A stretch of 64,000 bases of DNA from Fibrobacter sp. UWB11 (GTDB lineage: Bacteria; Fibrobacterota; Fibrobacteria; Fibrobacterales; Fibrobacteraceae). Below the pieces are notes generated by a model. That model saw only the letters and a list, made by a program, of their open reading frames with translations. It was not told the origin of the DNA and ran no database searches. Both the position numbers and the translations under genes were made by a program. This document shows positions 34,301 to 41,854 of the stretch, one piece after another (the stretch's first letter is position 1; each line of letters opens with the position of its first letter). The stretch covers positions 1 through 64,000 of the forward strand of contig NZ_FSRT01000003.1 of assembly GCF_900143015.1 (NCBI RefSeq), written 5' to 3'.

Positions 34301-34970
34301 GAAAGAAGGCAGCAAAGGAATAATGAACGGGAAAAACTTTATTTGCTACGATGGTGTTTGGATTAGAGCCCCTGCCGATTACGGTTCCATCACAGACGCT
34401 AGAGACGGGAAAAAATACAAGACCATCAAAATAGGCAAGCAAGAATGGTTGGCAGAAAACCTGAATTACAATGTCGATGGAAGCTGGTGCGGAGGCACTC
34501 AAAACGGATGCGAGACTTTCGGACGCCTTTACAGCTGGAACATGGCTGTAGGGCTCCCTAAAAACAACAATCCAAGCATTGTAGACATTCCTGATCCTGA
34601 TTCACATCAAGGCATTTGCCCTAGCGGGTGGAGGCTACCGACAACCATCGATTGGAATCAATTGCTTCAAGAATGCAGTCCCGCCGATCTCCGCAAGGAT
34701 CTTGCCAAAACCGACTCCGCAAACACGGACATCTGTGGTTTTTCAGCATTACCAGCAGGCTACATCAACATTTTTTACAGAAATGGAATTGACTACACAG
34801 AAGAACTCACAATCAGTAATTACAACGATAACCGATTCTTCTGGAGCTCTGAACAAATGACAGATTCAACGGCAATGAAATTGTATTTCACAAGCAACAG
34901 GACTTCAAACAACGGTTTCAATCAAGAGATGAAAAAAAATGGTCTTGCAGTCCGCTGCATAAAGAAATAA
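31311..34970 (+). CDS. FISUMP-domain lipoprotein with Cys/Trp repeats (copy 2)
   Basis: About 1,219 residues, paralog of the upstream gene. The translation start region is almost the same (AAGGAGG, then MHISQR), the lipoprotein signal ends FYISAC, and the N- and C-terminal FISUMP domains are conserved (YKTIQFGPYTWMAENANYK; YKTIKIGKQEWLAENLNY...CPSGWRLPTTIDW). The middle repeats have diverged more and are fewer, with a different final set (ERENESTTYQEKLYVCRN, then WTQAT). The first 300 residues are nearly collinear with copy 1, pointing to duplication followed by repeat turnover. It is cotranscribed with copy 1 and ends at a plus-strand terminator. Confidence 0.87.
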   Translation: MHISQRSFQKAFFSLCLILPFYISACGSDDGSNATSPTTNEDDDDNLGGDAFKDTSITGTQYNSNAGIVNIIKSEILDEKSGKTYKTIQFGPYTWMAENANYKIFRSACYDEDTDNCKIYGRLYQSSSASQACPSGFKVPTEADFKYMVSFTNNIADPAFGFDPQMSGFCETVNGELQCSRGGKEAYYQTSDFNIFRANSKGKYDFPDANYSAYYALRCMKVSHFVENDKQLPICDSTTYSNLSEFFVASKGSNYRCNRKKWVEADDNSCPSSERGEKHYYKDSLYICNYSWELATMNDVDASCTKKNQWEVRKLNGQSYICDESTWRKPSSIESAIGLCTPDSINKMKSEINKGDTTDYVCDSTGWRKAVLIDYIGPCDSSKYYTVKKHQDTSYACRTTKTWTTLNSTEKEIGVCTPKQKGKIDSIMTKNDTTHYYCDSTSWRKATLVELFGKCDSTKYFSTVKFEKTTYACRKNNNWEKVTSVEDSLGFCTPDKKGKLDTIGTSSYYYCDDSGWRKAVADDYLGVCDSTFKYKMKYLWGNDYGCKDGPKWEYLEYPESDLGYCVPEFKGLVRIDRYATSYICDTKWRTATKAEALGTCSDENEGKKDGFKENNKTTWYVCAFDSWREKTTQDDSLGVCTKQKLKKTGKVGSTEYICTKTGWVIPTLVLVHDSCTAEREKELVQYQNKTYVCRSKRWTEVTGIESINGLCTTERENESTTYQEKLYVCRNEKWTQATDLEVEDGICTTKREGKIVVYSSTNTIYQCKSQTWTSITAATALGNCTETNKGETKTLDKVDFFCSQNKTWKVVTDLYKQFGECTCDTRGKTVTLKGDKYGCIGTRNCANPTWVKYTPVIEALGLCDAYDSKLKWGVYNGTDYICRTNYSEWETASTEWGNYGRCNELNSSLYGTFIGAEGQRAYCDEGLFSSYFDDGWYVLTALDSVDGVCTKKRVNDTISYQGVSYYCKTKKAEHYTEGYAWIPAPSPDVFFGACNLAKEGSKGIMNGKNFICYDGVWIRAPADYGSITDARDGKKYKTIKIGKQEWLAENLNYNVDGSWCGGTQNGCETFGRLYSWNMAVGLPKNNNPSIVDIPDPDSHQGICPSGWRLPTTIDWNQLLQECSPADLRKDLAKTDSANTDICGFSALPAGYINIFYRNGIDYTEELTISNYNDNRFFWSSEQMTDSTAMKLYFTSNRTSNNGFNQEMKKNGLAVRCIKK

Positions 34971-34977
34971 AACTTGA

Positions 34978-35003
34978 AGCGTCCGCTATAGCGGGCGCTT
35001 TCT
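34978..35003 (+). terminator. Terminator of the FISUMP operon
   Basis: GCGTCCGC-TATA-GCGGGCGC (one G-T pair) followed by TTTCTTT, 8 bases past the stop. Confidence 0.8.
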
Positions 35004-35025
35004 TTATACGAGAATTTATACAAGA

Positions 35026-35059
35026 ATGCCGTCCGATCTGTTCATCGGGCGGCATTTTT
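35026..35059. terminator. Second hairpin between convergent genes
   Basis: GCCGTCCGAT-CTGTTC-ATCGGGCGGC (10-bp stem with one G-T pair) followed by ATTTTTC on the plus strand. It backs up the FISUMP terminator and is also the only hairpin available to end the minus-strand transcript of the peptide genes, although the minus-strand T-run is weak. Confidence 0.65.
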
Positions 35060-35088
35060 CTCTAATTTAGAGATTCTATGTAGAAGAT

Positions 35089-35217
35089 TTAATCTCTATA
35101 TATCAGGATTGTGTCGGGGGGATCAAAGTGACTTGACTGCAAAAGCGGCTCTTGCTGTTCAAGCACGACCACCTTGACTTCAGGAGCCACATAATCCTTC
35201 TTAGACGAATTCGTCAT
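35089..35217 (-). CDS. 42-aa peptide of the YxxPExxV-LLxxS family
   Basis: Encodes 42 residues: MTNSSKKD, core YVAPEVKVVV, then QQEPLLQSS and a tail ending TILIYRD. The tail resembles that of the peptide at 13118 (KIIILDD). The start codon lies inside the end of the preceding peptide gene in another frame (17-base overlap), suggesting translational coupling. The spacing from Pro-Glu to Leu-Leu is identical to its two relatives. Too short for ordinary gene callers. Confidence 0.68.
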   Translation of the reverse strand: MTNSSKKDYVAPEVKVVVLEQQEPLLQSSHFDPPDTILIYRD

Positions 35218-35356
35218 CAGACACCCCATCGTTCAGGCCGAGCTGATTGCCGTAATCTTCAGGTTCATCACTACCATTGAGCAAGCAACCTTCATGTTCG
35301 TACTTGATTACGAGCATTTCGGGAGCAACATATTTCTTTTTCATTTCAATAGTCAT
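35201..35356 (-). CDS. 51-aa peptide of the YxxPExxV-LLxxS family
   Basis: Encodes 51 residues: MTIEMKKK, core YVAPEMLVI, then HEGCLLNGS, followed by a longer acidic tail (DEPEDYGNQL...SDDEFV). It starts 24 bases after the stop of the giant protein and has a ribosome site (AAGGAA, about 8 bases before the ATG). It is the first of two tandem peptide genes here. It contains one Cys just before the Leu-Leu pair. No signal peptide is evident. Function unknown; its position after a type IX-tailed giant is shared with the 43-aa peptide at 13118. Confidence 0.7.
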   Translation of the reverse strand: MTIEMKKKYVAPEMLVIKYEHEGCLLNGSDEPEDYGNQLGLNDGVSDDEFV

Positions 35357-35380
35357 AATATTCATTCCTTTTTTCAATTT

Positions 35381-38300
35381 TTACTTTATAACCTTCTTGC
35401 CATAGTAGGCTCCACGAGCCTTGCGAGCATCCTTGCCATAGGCACGTCCCTTCAAGTCAAACACACGACCAGTGGAGCGTTGCAACCTGAAATCTCCTGT
35501 GTGAGTATTGAAGTGTCCTATGACAGTTGTACGTTCTTCATGATTTTCGCCATCAACATCGCGAAGAATGGTAATTGATTCCGGCAATTCGATAGAAGAA
35601 ACCGTTTTGTTCCAATCTGCAACAGAATAGCGGAGAGCCATCTGCGGACCCGGCAACGGATTGTATCTCATGTAAGCGCGCATGGGATTAATATAAGCCC
35701 CAGCTTTAATCCTTACAAATTTACCAATAGTAAAGCCATCGACCGCTTTTCCGACAAATCCATAAACAGCGCGACCATTGAGCAGTTCTTCATCGTCTTC
35801 CGTCCACTTTTTGTACTGGTACACACCGACAAATTCCCAATCGCCATATCTAACAGCAAATTCTGGAGCATTTGTCACAAGTTTCACAGCGCCACGAACT
35901 TCAATGGACGTATGCGTTTCATCCAACTGCACCATACAAGGCGTATTTGCCTTGAGAAGCTTACTATATTCGCAACCTTCGACAAGATTGTCGCAAACAT
36001 AAGCCGAAGGTTCAGTAGGCTTATCCCAGAAAGCTTTCGTATGAGCCTCAAGCCTTTTAATCTTACCCGTGGTCTCATCCTTAACGGTATCAATACGACC
36101 AAATTCATCAATAAGCTTAGCTCCAATCAAGTTATCTGCATAGACATCAAACGGGAACATAAGCGTCGCATACCTACCAGAGGTAAACGTTCTGTTGAAT
36201 ACAACCTCATCCACCGTAGTTTCCTGTTCAATGATAACGGGAAGATCTTTTTCGAAATTACCATCAAGCGTAGCAATCGCGTTATCGTTTTCATCTTTTG
36301 CAATCACAAGGGCTGGCTGATATGGATACACATATTTGTTTGCAATATCAAGTTGCTGTTCTGCAGAGAGCGTTCCCGTAAAGGAATTGCCTTCGCTATC
36401 GTAGTAAGTGAGGCCATCATCAATCACGACTGGGCCCACATAGCTACTGGCATTAATAGAAACACCAGAAAGATTAATTGCTTTATTCTCAGAGTTGTTA
36501 GCGTAAATACCATTGCAACCATTTTCGGCCGAAACAGTCACCGTTCCCCCCTTCAGATTAACATCTCTCCAAAAGGAACCGATGCCAAAGCACACATAAC
36601 CACTATATTCACCATAATTACTTGAAGTCGCCTTGACATCGCCACCGGCAATCGTAACTTCCTTAGTAGCACCAATAGCGAATCCACCGGCAGCGGTAAC
36701 GGAACCGCCATTAATGTCAACATATCCATTAGTGACAAAACCCGCTCCGGTTTCAACATGGTTACCTATAGCGCGAGCTTCAACAGTACCGCCATTGACA
36801 ACAATGGAATCCATAGAACGAACCGCTTCATAACCAGAGGCGTTTATAACGCCATCATTGATCTTAACTAAGCGACTTCCCCAAATGCCATGATTATTGC
36901 CAGAAGCCGTGATGGAACCATTATTGATAACCAAATCATTTTCAGAAGAAATACCGCTACCCCTGCTAGTGGCCTTAATAGAACCACCATTGATTATCAA
37001 AGCGTCCTTAGCATAAATAGCATCGGCATAAGATGATATTTCGAACACACCCTGATTTGCACCCGTACTTTGGGCATAGATGGCAAGGTTATTGAACGAG
37101 GTCTGGAATTCAGTAACATCGTTTTCAACAGTCAGTTTGGCGCCATCCGCAAGAATCAAGCTGACATTCAAATCACCTAGATATATAGGATACAAAATAT
37201 CTTCTTTGCCACCCTTAGATGGAGTCTTCAAATCAACATCACCCGTGCCAACCTTAATAATTGGAGAATAAGGATCCTTCGGATTGTAAGGAGACCTAGC
37301 CAAGAACGCAAAGTTGTTTTTATAAGAAACTTCACCCTTGACCAAAACCCAGCCACCATACATAAACACTTCGCCGTCAGTACATTCGTTACCGACAAGT
37401 TCGTAATCAGGAACAACTCTCTGTTCTTTACCATTTTCATCGAGATACGTGACTTCAGTCAAATCCTCCCACAAGCCATAGGCAATAGCCTCATCATTGA
37501 AATTCGTAAAGTCAAACGGGACCTCAAAAGACTTATCGGCATACCACCCGAGGAACTTTTTCCCATAACGAGAGGGATTACAGGGAACTTCGCCTGGATT
37601 CCATACAATTTCAAACGCATTCAAACCATCATCAAATAAGACTCTTTTCACAGGAACAATCGTTTTGCTAGAGACATCAAGTTGCTGTTCTGCAGAGAGC
37701 GTTCCCGTATAGAAATTATCTTCGCCATCGGTGTAAGCGAGGCCATAATCAATCACGACTGGGCCCACATAGTTACTGGCATTAATAGAAACACCAGAAA
37801 GATTAATTGCTTTATTCTCAGAGTTGTTAGCGTAAATACCATTGCAACCATTTTCGGCCGAAACAGTCACCGTTCCCCCCTTCAGATTAACATCTCTCCA
37901 AAAGGAACCGATGCCAAAGCACACATAACCACTATATTCACCATAATTGCTTGAAGTAACCTTGACATCGCCTCCGGCAATCGTAACTTCCTTAGTAGCA
38001 CCAATAGCGAATCCACCGGCAGCGGTAACGGAACCGCCATTAATGTCAACATATCCATTAGTGGCAAAACCCGCTCCGGTTTCAACATGGTTACCTATAG
38101 CGCGAGCTTCAACAGTACCGCCATTGACTACAATGGAATCCATAGAACGAACCGCTTCATAACCAGAGGCGTTTATAACGACATCATTGATCTTAACTAA
38201 GCGACTTCCCCAAATGCCATGATTATTGCCAGAAGCCGTGATGGAACCATTATTGATAACCAAATCATTTTCAGAAGAAATACCGCTACCCCTGCTAGTG

Positions 38301-39865
38301 GCCTTAATAGAACCACCATTGATTATCAAAGCGTCCTTAGCATAAATAGCATCGGCATAAGATGATATTTCGAACACACCCTGATTTGCACCCGTACTTT
38401 GGGCATAGATGGCAAGGTTATTGAACGAGGTCTGGAATTCAGTAACATCGTTTTCAACAGTCAGTTTGGCGCCATCCGCAAGAATCAAGTTGACATTCAA
38501 ATCACCTAGATATATAGGGTACAAAACATCATCTTTGCCACCCTTAGATGGATTCTTCAAATCAACATCACCCGTGCCAACCTTAATAATTGGAGAATAA
38601 GGATCCTTCGGATTGTAAGGAGACCTAGCCAAGAACGCAAAGTTGTTTTTATAAGAAACTTCGCCCTTGACCAAAACCCAGCCACCATACATAAACACTT
38701 CGCCGTCAGTACATTCGTTACCGACAAGTTCGTAATCAGGAACAACTCTCTGTTCTTTACCATTTTCATCGAGATACGTGACTTCAGTCAAATCCTCCCA
38801 CAAGCCATAGGCAATAGCCTCATCATTGAAATTCGTAAAGTCAAACGGGACCTCAAAAGACTTATCGGCATACCACCCGAGGAATTTTTTCCCATAACGA
38901 GTGGGGATACAGGGGACTTCGCCTGGATTCCATACAATTTCAAACGCATCCAAACCATCATCGAATACAATTCTTTTCACAGGAGCAATCGTTTTGCCAG
39001 CGATTAAAGCAATCTGGTCCTCATTAAGAATACCACTAAAAGTATTACCTAGATCATCCCCATAAACAGAACTAAAGATAACTGTATAGCCATCCCCCTC
39101 AGGAATAGTATATGAACGAGCCCAAACCGTCGCACCACCAAAGACGATATCGGCTGTTTCATTTATAATAATTCCACCATCGGCAACAACAGAACCATTA
39201 TGAAGATGAGCAGTACCAGCATCAAAGGCGCCACCTATTGAAACTGAACCATTATAAATTACAAACATATCCGTTTTAATAGCGCCACCTATCGTAACTG
39301 AACCATCATTAATTACAACGTTTCCTCCAGCTTCAACAGCACCACTTATCGAAACAGAACCATTATTAAATAGAACAAAACCAGCTTTAATAGCACCGCC
39401 TATCGTAACTGAACCACCCCAAACGTCAAAATAATTAGAGACTGTTAAAGAAGGTACTTCAAATTTGCCCATTTCTTCGCCCATACTTTGGACAAAGATG
39501 TCAAGATTGCCAAATTCAACACATCCTTCATCACCGTTTTTTACGGTCAACTTAGCTCCATCCGTAAGAATAAGATTGACATAATCCCCTTTAAAATTGA
39601 AATCACTACAATCGTAAGATACCTCGCCCTTGACCACATACCACCCCGACGACGCGGAAAACGGGACTCCCGCCGTGCTGCCAGAACTGGAAGCGCTGCT
39701 AGGACTGGAAGCAACAAGTTCAGTGTATCCCATAAGCGTCTTCAATTCACCGGACTCGTCAAGATACTCGACCGGATCCAACGCCCATGCGGTTGATACG
39801 GCAAGCAAAGATACGAGCAGAATTAGCCCCGACCGAGCTTTTGCAAATATGCTTGGATTATTCAT
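35381..39865 (-). CDS. Giant secreted modular repeat protein with tandem 443-residue duplication
   Basis: About 1,494 residues. Signal peptide (SGLILLVSLLAVSTAWA). Module 1 (about 30-290) contains short 'GSVSIGGA' beta-helix-like turns. It is followed by Flg_new/InlB-like units (PTRYGKKFLGWYADKSFEVPF) and two nearly identical 443-residue blocks. Each block has LDENGKEQ, GGWVLVKGEVSY, VNLILADGAKLTV or VSLILADGAKLTV, NLAIYAQSTGANQGVFEISS and a string of NGG turns. The last 330 residues share a plan with the giant at 13262 (RTFTSGRYATLMFPF, NTPCMVQL, YKKW, NPMRAYM) and end FDLKGRAYGK...KARGAYYGKKVIK, resembling a type IX sorting tail. Likely surface adhesin or scaffold. A ribosome site (AAGGAAACCAGGA) precedes the ATG. 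Two peptide genes follow. Confidence 0.83.
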   Translation of the reverse strand: MNNPSIFAKARSGLILLVSLLAVSTAWALDPVEYLDESGELKTLMGYTELVASSPSSASSSGSTAGVPFSASSGWYVVKGEVSYDCSDFNFKGDYVNLILTDGAKLTVKNGDEGCVEFGNLDIFVQSMGEEMGKFEVPSLTVSNYFDVWGGSVTIGGAIKAGFVLFNNGSVSISGAVEAGGNVVINDGSVTIGGAIKTDMFVIYNGSVSIGGAFDAGTAHLHNGSVVADGGIIINETADIVFGGATVWARSYTIPEGDGYTVIFSSVYGDDLGNTFSGILNEDQIALIAGKTIAPVKRIVFDDGLDAFEIVWNPGEVPCIPTRYGKKFLGWYADKSFEVPFDFTNFNDEAIAYGLWEDLTEVTYLDENGKEQRVVPDYELVGNECTDGEVFMYGGWVLVKGEVSYKNNFAFLARSPYNPKDPYSPIIKVGTGDVDLKNPSKGGKDDVLYPIYLGDLNVNLILADGAKLTVENDVTEFQTSFNNLAIYAQSTGANQGVFEISSYADAIYAKDALIINGGSIKATSRGSGISSENDLVINNGSITASGNNHGIWGSRLVKINDVVINASGYEAVRSMDSIVVNGGTVEARAIGNHVETGAGFATNGYVDINGGSVTAAGGFAIGATKEVTIAGGDVKVTSSNYGEYSGYVCFGIGSFWRDVNLKGGTVTVSAENGCNGIYANNSENKAINLSGVSINASNYVGPVVIDYGLAYTDGEDNFYTGTLSAEQQLDVSSKTIVPVKRVLFDDGLNAFEIVWNPGEVPCNPSRYGKKFLGWYADKSFEVPFDFTNFNDEAIAYGLWEDLTEVTYLDENGKEQRVVPDYELVGNECTDGEVFMYGGWVLVKGEVSYKNNFAFLARSPYNPKDPYSPIIKVGTGDVDLKTPSKGGKEDILYPIYLGDLNVSLILADGAKLTVENDVTEFQTSFNNLAIYAQSTGANQGVFEISSYADAIYAKDALIINGGSIKATSRGSGISSENDLVINNGSITASGNNHGIWGSRLVKINDGVINASGYEAVRSMDSIVVNGGTVEARAIGNHVETGAGFVTNGYVDINGGSVTAAGGFAIGATKEVTIAGGDVKATSSNYGEYSGYVCFGIGSFWRDVNLKGGTVTVSAENGCNGIYANNSENKAINLSGVSINASSYVGPVVIDDGLTYYDSEGNSFTGTLSAEQQLDIANKYVYPYQPALVIAKDENDNAIATLDGNFEKDLPVIIEQETTVDEVVFNRTFTSGRYATLMFPFDVYADNLIGAKLIDEFGRIDTVKDETTGKIKRLEAHTKAFWDKPTEPSAYVCDNLVEGCEYSKLLKANTPCMVQLDETHTSIEVRGAVKLVTNAPEFAVRYGDWEFVGVYQYKKWTEDDEELLNGRAVYGFVGKAVDGFTIGKFVRIKAGAYINPMRAYMRYNPLPGPQMALRYSVADWNKTVSSIELPESITILRDVDGENHEERTTVIGHFNTHTGDFRLQRSTGRVFDLKGRAYGKDARKARGAYYGKKVIK
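36347..39004. repeat. Perfectly in-frame tandem duplication, two 1,329-bp units
   Basis: Units 36347-37675 and 37676-39004 abut exactly and are almost identical; differences include a few bases near the outer ends and single changes such as AAATAT/AAACAT. 1,329 bp is 443 codons, so the frame is preserved. High identity means the duplication is recent or kept alike by gene conversion. Confidence 0.93.
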
Positions 39866-39890
39866 TTTCCTGGTTTCCTTCTTTTGATAT

Positions 39891-39926
39891 TAAAAACGAA
39901 AAAACCTGACGGACAAACCGCCAGGA
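39891..39926 (-). terminator. Terminator-like hairpin just upstream of the giant gene
   Basis: On the minus strand CCTGGCGG-TTTGT-CCGTCAGG (one mismatch) is followed by TTTTTTCGTTTTT. It ends only about 26 bases before the giant protein's ATG and about 175 bases after the small membrane-protein gene. It could end the quinone operon or act as an attenuator for the giant. The rest of 39866-40101 is AT-rich and shows no gene. Confidence 0.7.
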
Positions 39927-40101
39927 ACATTCAAGCAACACCCAATAACCATACTTTTGATTGCAAAATAAGCAATCGCACGCAGTTCATAAAATGTTGC
40001 TACAAATTTCATACGAACAAAATTTAGAAAAATTTCTCATAAATTCAATTCTTTTTTTCAGTCCTCTTGGACAAAGATTCTATAGATTTTTCGTATAACC
40101 G

Positions 40102-40323
40102 TCATCTCTTAAAATACATCGCTCCGATAAGCGAAACGGCAAGCATCACAATCATCGCGGTAAGGCCCATGTCCACCAATTCACGATTTTGATCTGCGGC
40201 ACCTGTTTCGAGGAGTATCACGCAGACAAGCGCTAAAACAGCAGCAACGCCACCCATTTGGTGGAACATTTTCACTTTTTCTTCGTTCGTGAATTTTCCG
40301 TTCGGTCTGTTAATAAAGGGCAT
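40102..40323 (-). CDS. Small membrane protein (two TM segments)
   Basis: About 73 residues: a cytoplasmic start (MPFINRPNGKFTNEEKVKMF) and two membrane helices (GGVAAVLALVCVILLETG and LTAMIVMLAVSLIGAMYF) ending FKR. The ATG at 40321-40323 is chosen for GGAGG 8 bases upstream. It overlaps the end of the UbiA-like gene by 14 bases, so it is the last gene of the quinone operon. No family recognised. Confidence 0.7.
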   Translation of the reverse strand: MPFINRPNGKFTNEEKVKMFHQMGGVAAVLALVCVILLETGAADQNRELVDMGLTAMIVMLAVSLIGAMYFKR

Positions 40324-41200
40324 TGACATCACCTCCAAGGCAAATCCAAACAATAAGCCCAACCATCACAAGGGCACTAATAGCAACATTCGCGAGGAAA
40401 AAGTCGCGGTTCATGGCATCCAAATCATTGGACTTTCTGAACAAGTGAATATAGACTATTGCAGCGGTCATGAGTCCCGTGACCGTCCACCAAATCCAAC
40501 CCATATTCCAGAAAAAGCCGAATACCACACAAAGAGCAAGCATCGCCAAATGGCTCGCCAAAGCAATGCGCAAAGACTTTTCAATTCCAAACCGCGCGGG
40601 CACGGAATGTAATCCCTGCTTGCGGTCGATTTCAATGTCCTGAGTGGCGTAAATGATATCGAAGCCTCCCATCCAGAGCATCAGAATGAACAAGAGAAAA
40701 ATCGGGAACACCGCAAATTCGCCACGCACTGCAATCCATGCACCGAGCGGGCTCATTCCGATGGCAAAGCCGAGGAACCAGTGGCAAAGCCACGAGAAGC
40801 GTTTCCAGTAAGAATAGGAGAGCAACAGTAACCACACGGGAAACGCGAGTAAGCCCGCGAGGGGCTGCAAAAGCGCAGCGAACAGCACGAACAAGATTCC
40901 ATTCAACGCAAGGAAAGCAATCACCGATTTACGGCTAAGGCGCCCTGCCGGTAAATGACGTTTTGCCGTACGCGGATTTTCAGCATCGAACTTGGCATCG
41001 GCAATGCGGTTAAAGCTCATGGCGCTATTACGGGCGGTCACCATGCAAAGGACTATCAGAACGATAATGCGGGCTGTTTCGTAAGCGCTCATATCGCGGA
41101 ATCCATTTGCAGCAACCCACATGGAACCAAGCGCAAAAGGCATCGCAAAAAGCGAATGGCTCAAACGAACAAGATGTGTAAATTCGAGAAGTTTATTCAT
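40310..41200 (-). CDS. ubiA: UbiA-family prenyltransferase (4-hydroxybenzoate/menaquinone-type)
   Basis: About 296 residues and 8-9 membrane helices. It joins a prenyl chain to an aromatic ring in quinone synthesis. The two Asp-rich sites are present: NRIADAKFDAENPRTAKRHL (first) and DIIYATQDIEIDRKQGLHSV (second), the latter typical of UbiA and of the MqnP-like enzymes of the futalosine menaquinone route. Next to UbiX- and MenG/UbiE-like genes it probably serves menaquinone, but the choice between MqnP and UbiA is an inference. The ubiX-ubiA spacer and probable ribosome-site region consist of a 7-base-period repeat, with no usual Shine-Dalgarno. Confidence 0.88.
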   Translation of the reverse strand: MNKLLEFTHLVRLSHSLFAMPFALGSMWVAANGFRDMSAYETARIIVLIVLCMVTARNSAMSFNRIADAKFDAENPRTAKRHLPAGRLSRKSVIAFLALNGILFVLFAALLQPLAGLLAFPVWLLLLSYSYWKRFSWLCHWFLGFAIGMSPLGAWIAVRGEFAVFPIFLLFILMLWMGGFDIIYATQDIEIDRKQGLHSVPARFGIEKSLRIALASHLAMLALCVVFGFFWNMGWIWWTVTGLMTAAIVYIHLFRKSNDLDAMNRDFFLANVAISALVMVGLIVWICLGGDVNALY

Positions 41201-41202
41201 GG

Positions 41203-41289
41203 TTTAGTTATTAGTCATTGGTCAATGGTCATTGGTTGTCATTCCCGCTTGAGCTTGCCCCGGACTTGTTCCGGGGAGCGGGAATCTCC
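41203..41289. repeat. Heptamer repeat joined to a palindromic element, entering the ubiX gene
   Basis: 41203-41237 is a run of 7-base units (GTCATTG, GTCAATG, GTCATTG, with AGTTATT and AGTCATT before). It continues into the palindromic element 41238-41289 (GTCATTCCCGCTT... CCCCGGAC-TTG-TTCCGGGG ...AGCGGGAATCTCC). The ubiX stop codon lies in the heptamer part, and the end of its reading frame is made of this element. Confidence 0.8.
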
Positions 41290-41854
41290 TTTCTTCCCCG
41301 CTCCACACTTTAGCAACACTCGCGACAAGCGATTGTTCAACGCCCAAATGCTTCAGAACTTTCGCGACCACGGTATCCACGAGTTCTTCCATTGTCGTAG
41401 GCTTGCTGTAGAACTGCGGCGAAGCAGGAATCACGACAGCCCCCGCCAAAGTCACACGCTTCATATTTTCGATATGGATCAAGTTATACGGCATTTCGCG
41501 CGGCACAATCACAAGCGGGCGGCGTTCCTTGAGGCAAACATCTGCTGCACGCACAAGCAAGTTGTCCGATGTTCCCGCCGCAATACGTCCAAGCGTTCCC
41601 ATGGAGCACGGCACTACTGCCATGCCCGCAATATCGCTAGAACCGCTAGCACATTCCGCAAAGAAATCATCGACATTGCAAACATCTTTGCAATAGTCAT
41701 AGAGAGCATTTTGGCCTTCGTATTCCAGCACTTGCTTTCCCGGGTGCGTCACGATGAGCGTCACATCGTGACCACAGCGATGCAAATGCATCGCTGTGCG
41801 CGTGGCATAAATAATGCCGCTTGCACCCGTAACGCCTAGCACATATCGACTCAT
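41222..41854 (-). CDS. ubiX: UbiX-family flavin prenyltransferase with repeat-derived C-terminus
   Basis: About 210 residues. It prenylates FMN to make the cofactor of UbiD-type decarboxylases; in menaquinone routes this supports decarboxylation of the aromatic intermediate. Family motifs: VLGVTGASGIIYATR (FMN loop), VVPCSMGTLGRIAAGTSDNLL, ERRPLVIVPREMPYNLIHIENM and AGAVVIPASPQFYSKP. The last 25 or so residues (RRFPLPGTSPGQAQAGMTTNDH and neighbours) are encoded by the intergenic repeat and the heptamers, not by family sequence; without them the protein would be the usual length. It overlaps the MenG-like gene by 4 bases. Confidence 0.92.
   Translation of the reverse strand: MSRYVLGVTGASGIIYATRTAMHLHRCGHDVTLIVTHPGKQVLEYEGQNALYDYCKDVCNVDDFFAECASGSSDIAGMAVVPCSMGTLGRIAAGTSDNLLVRAADVCLKERRPLVIVPREMPYNLIHIENMKRVTLAGAVVIPASPQFYSKPTTMEELVDTVVAKVLKHLGVEQSLVASVAKVWSGEERRFPLPGTSPGQAQAGMTTNDH

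Noticed and set aside
36347-39004. Insertion sequence or integrated element
   Set aside because: The repeated DNA is in-frame coding sequence of one protein, without transposase, terminal inverted repeats or target duplications.
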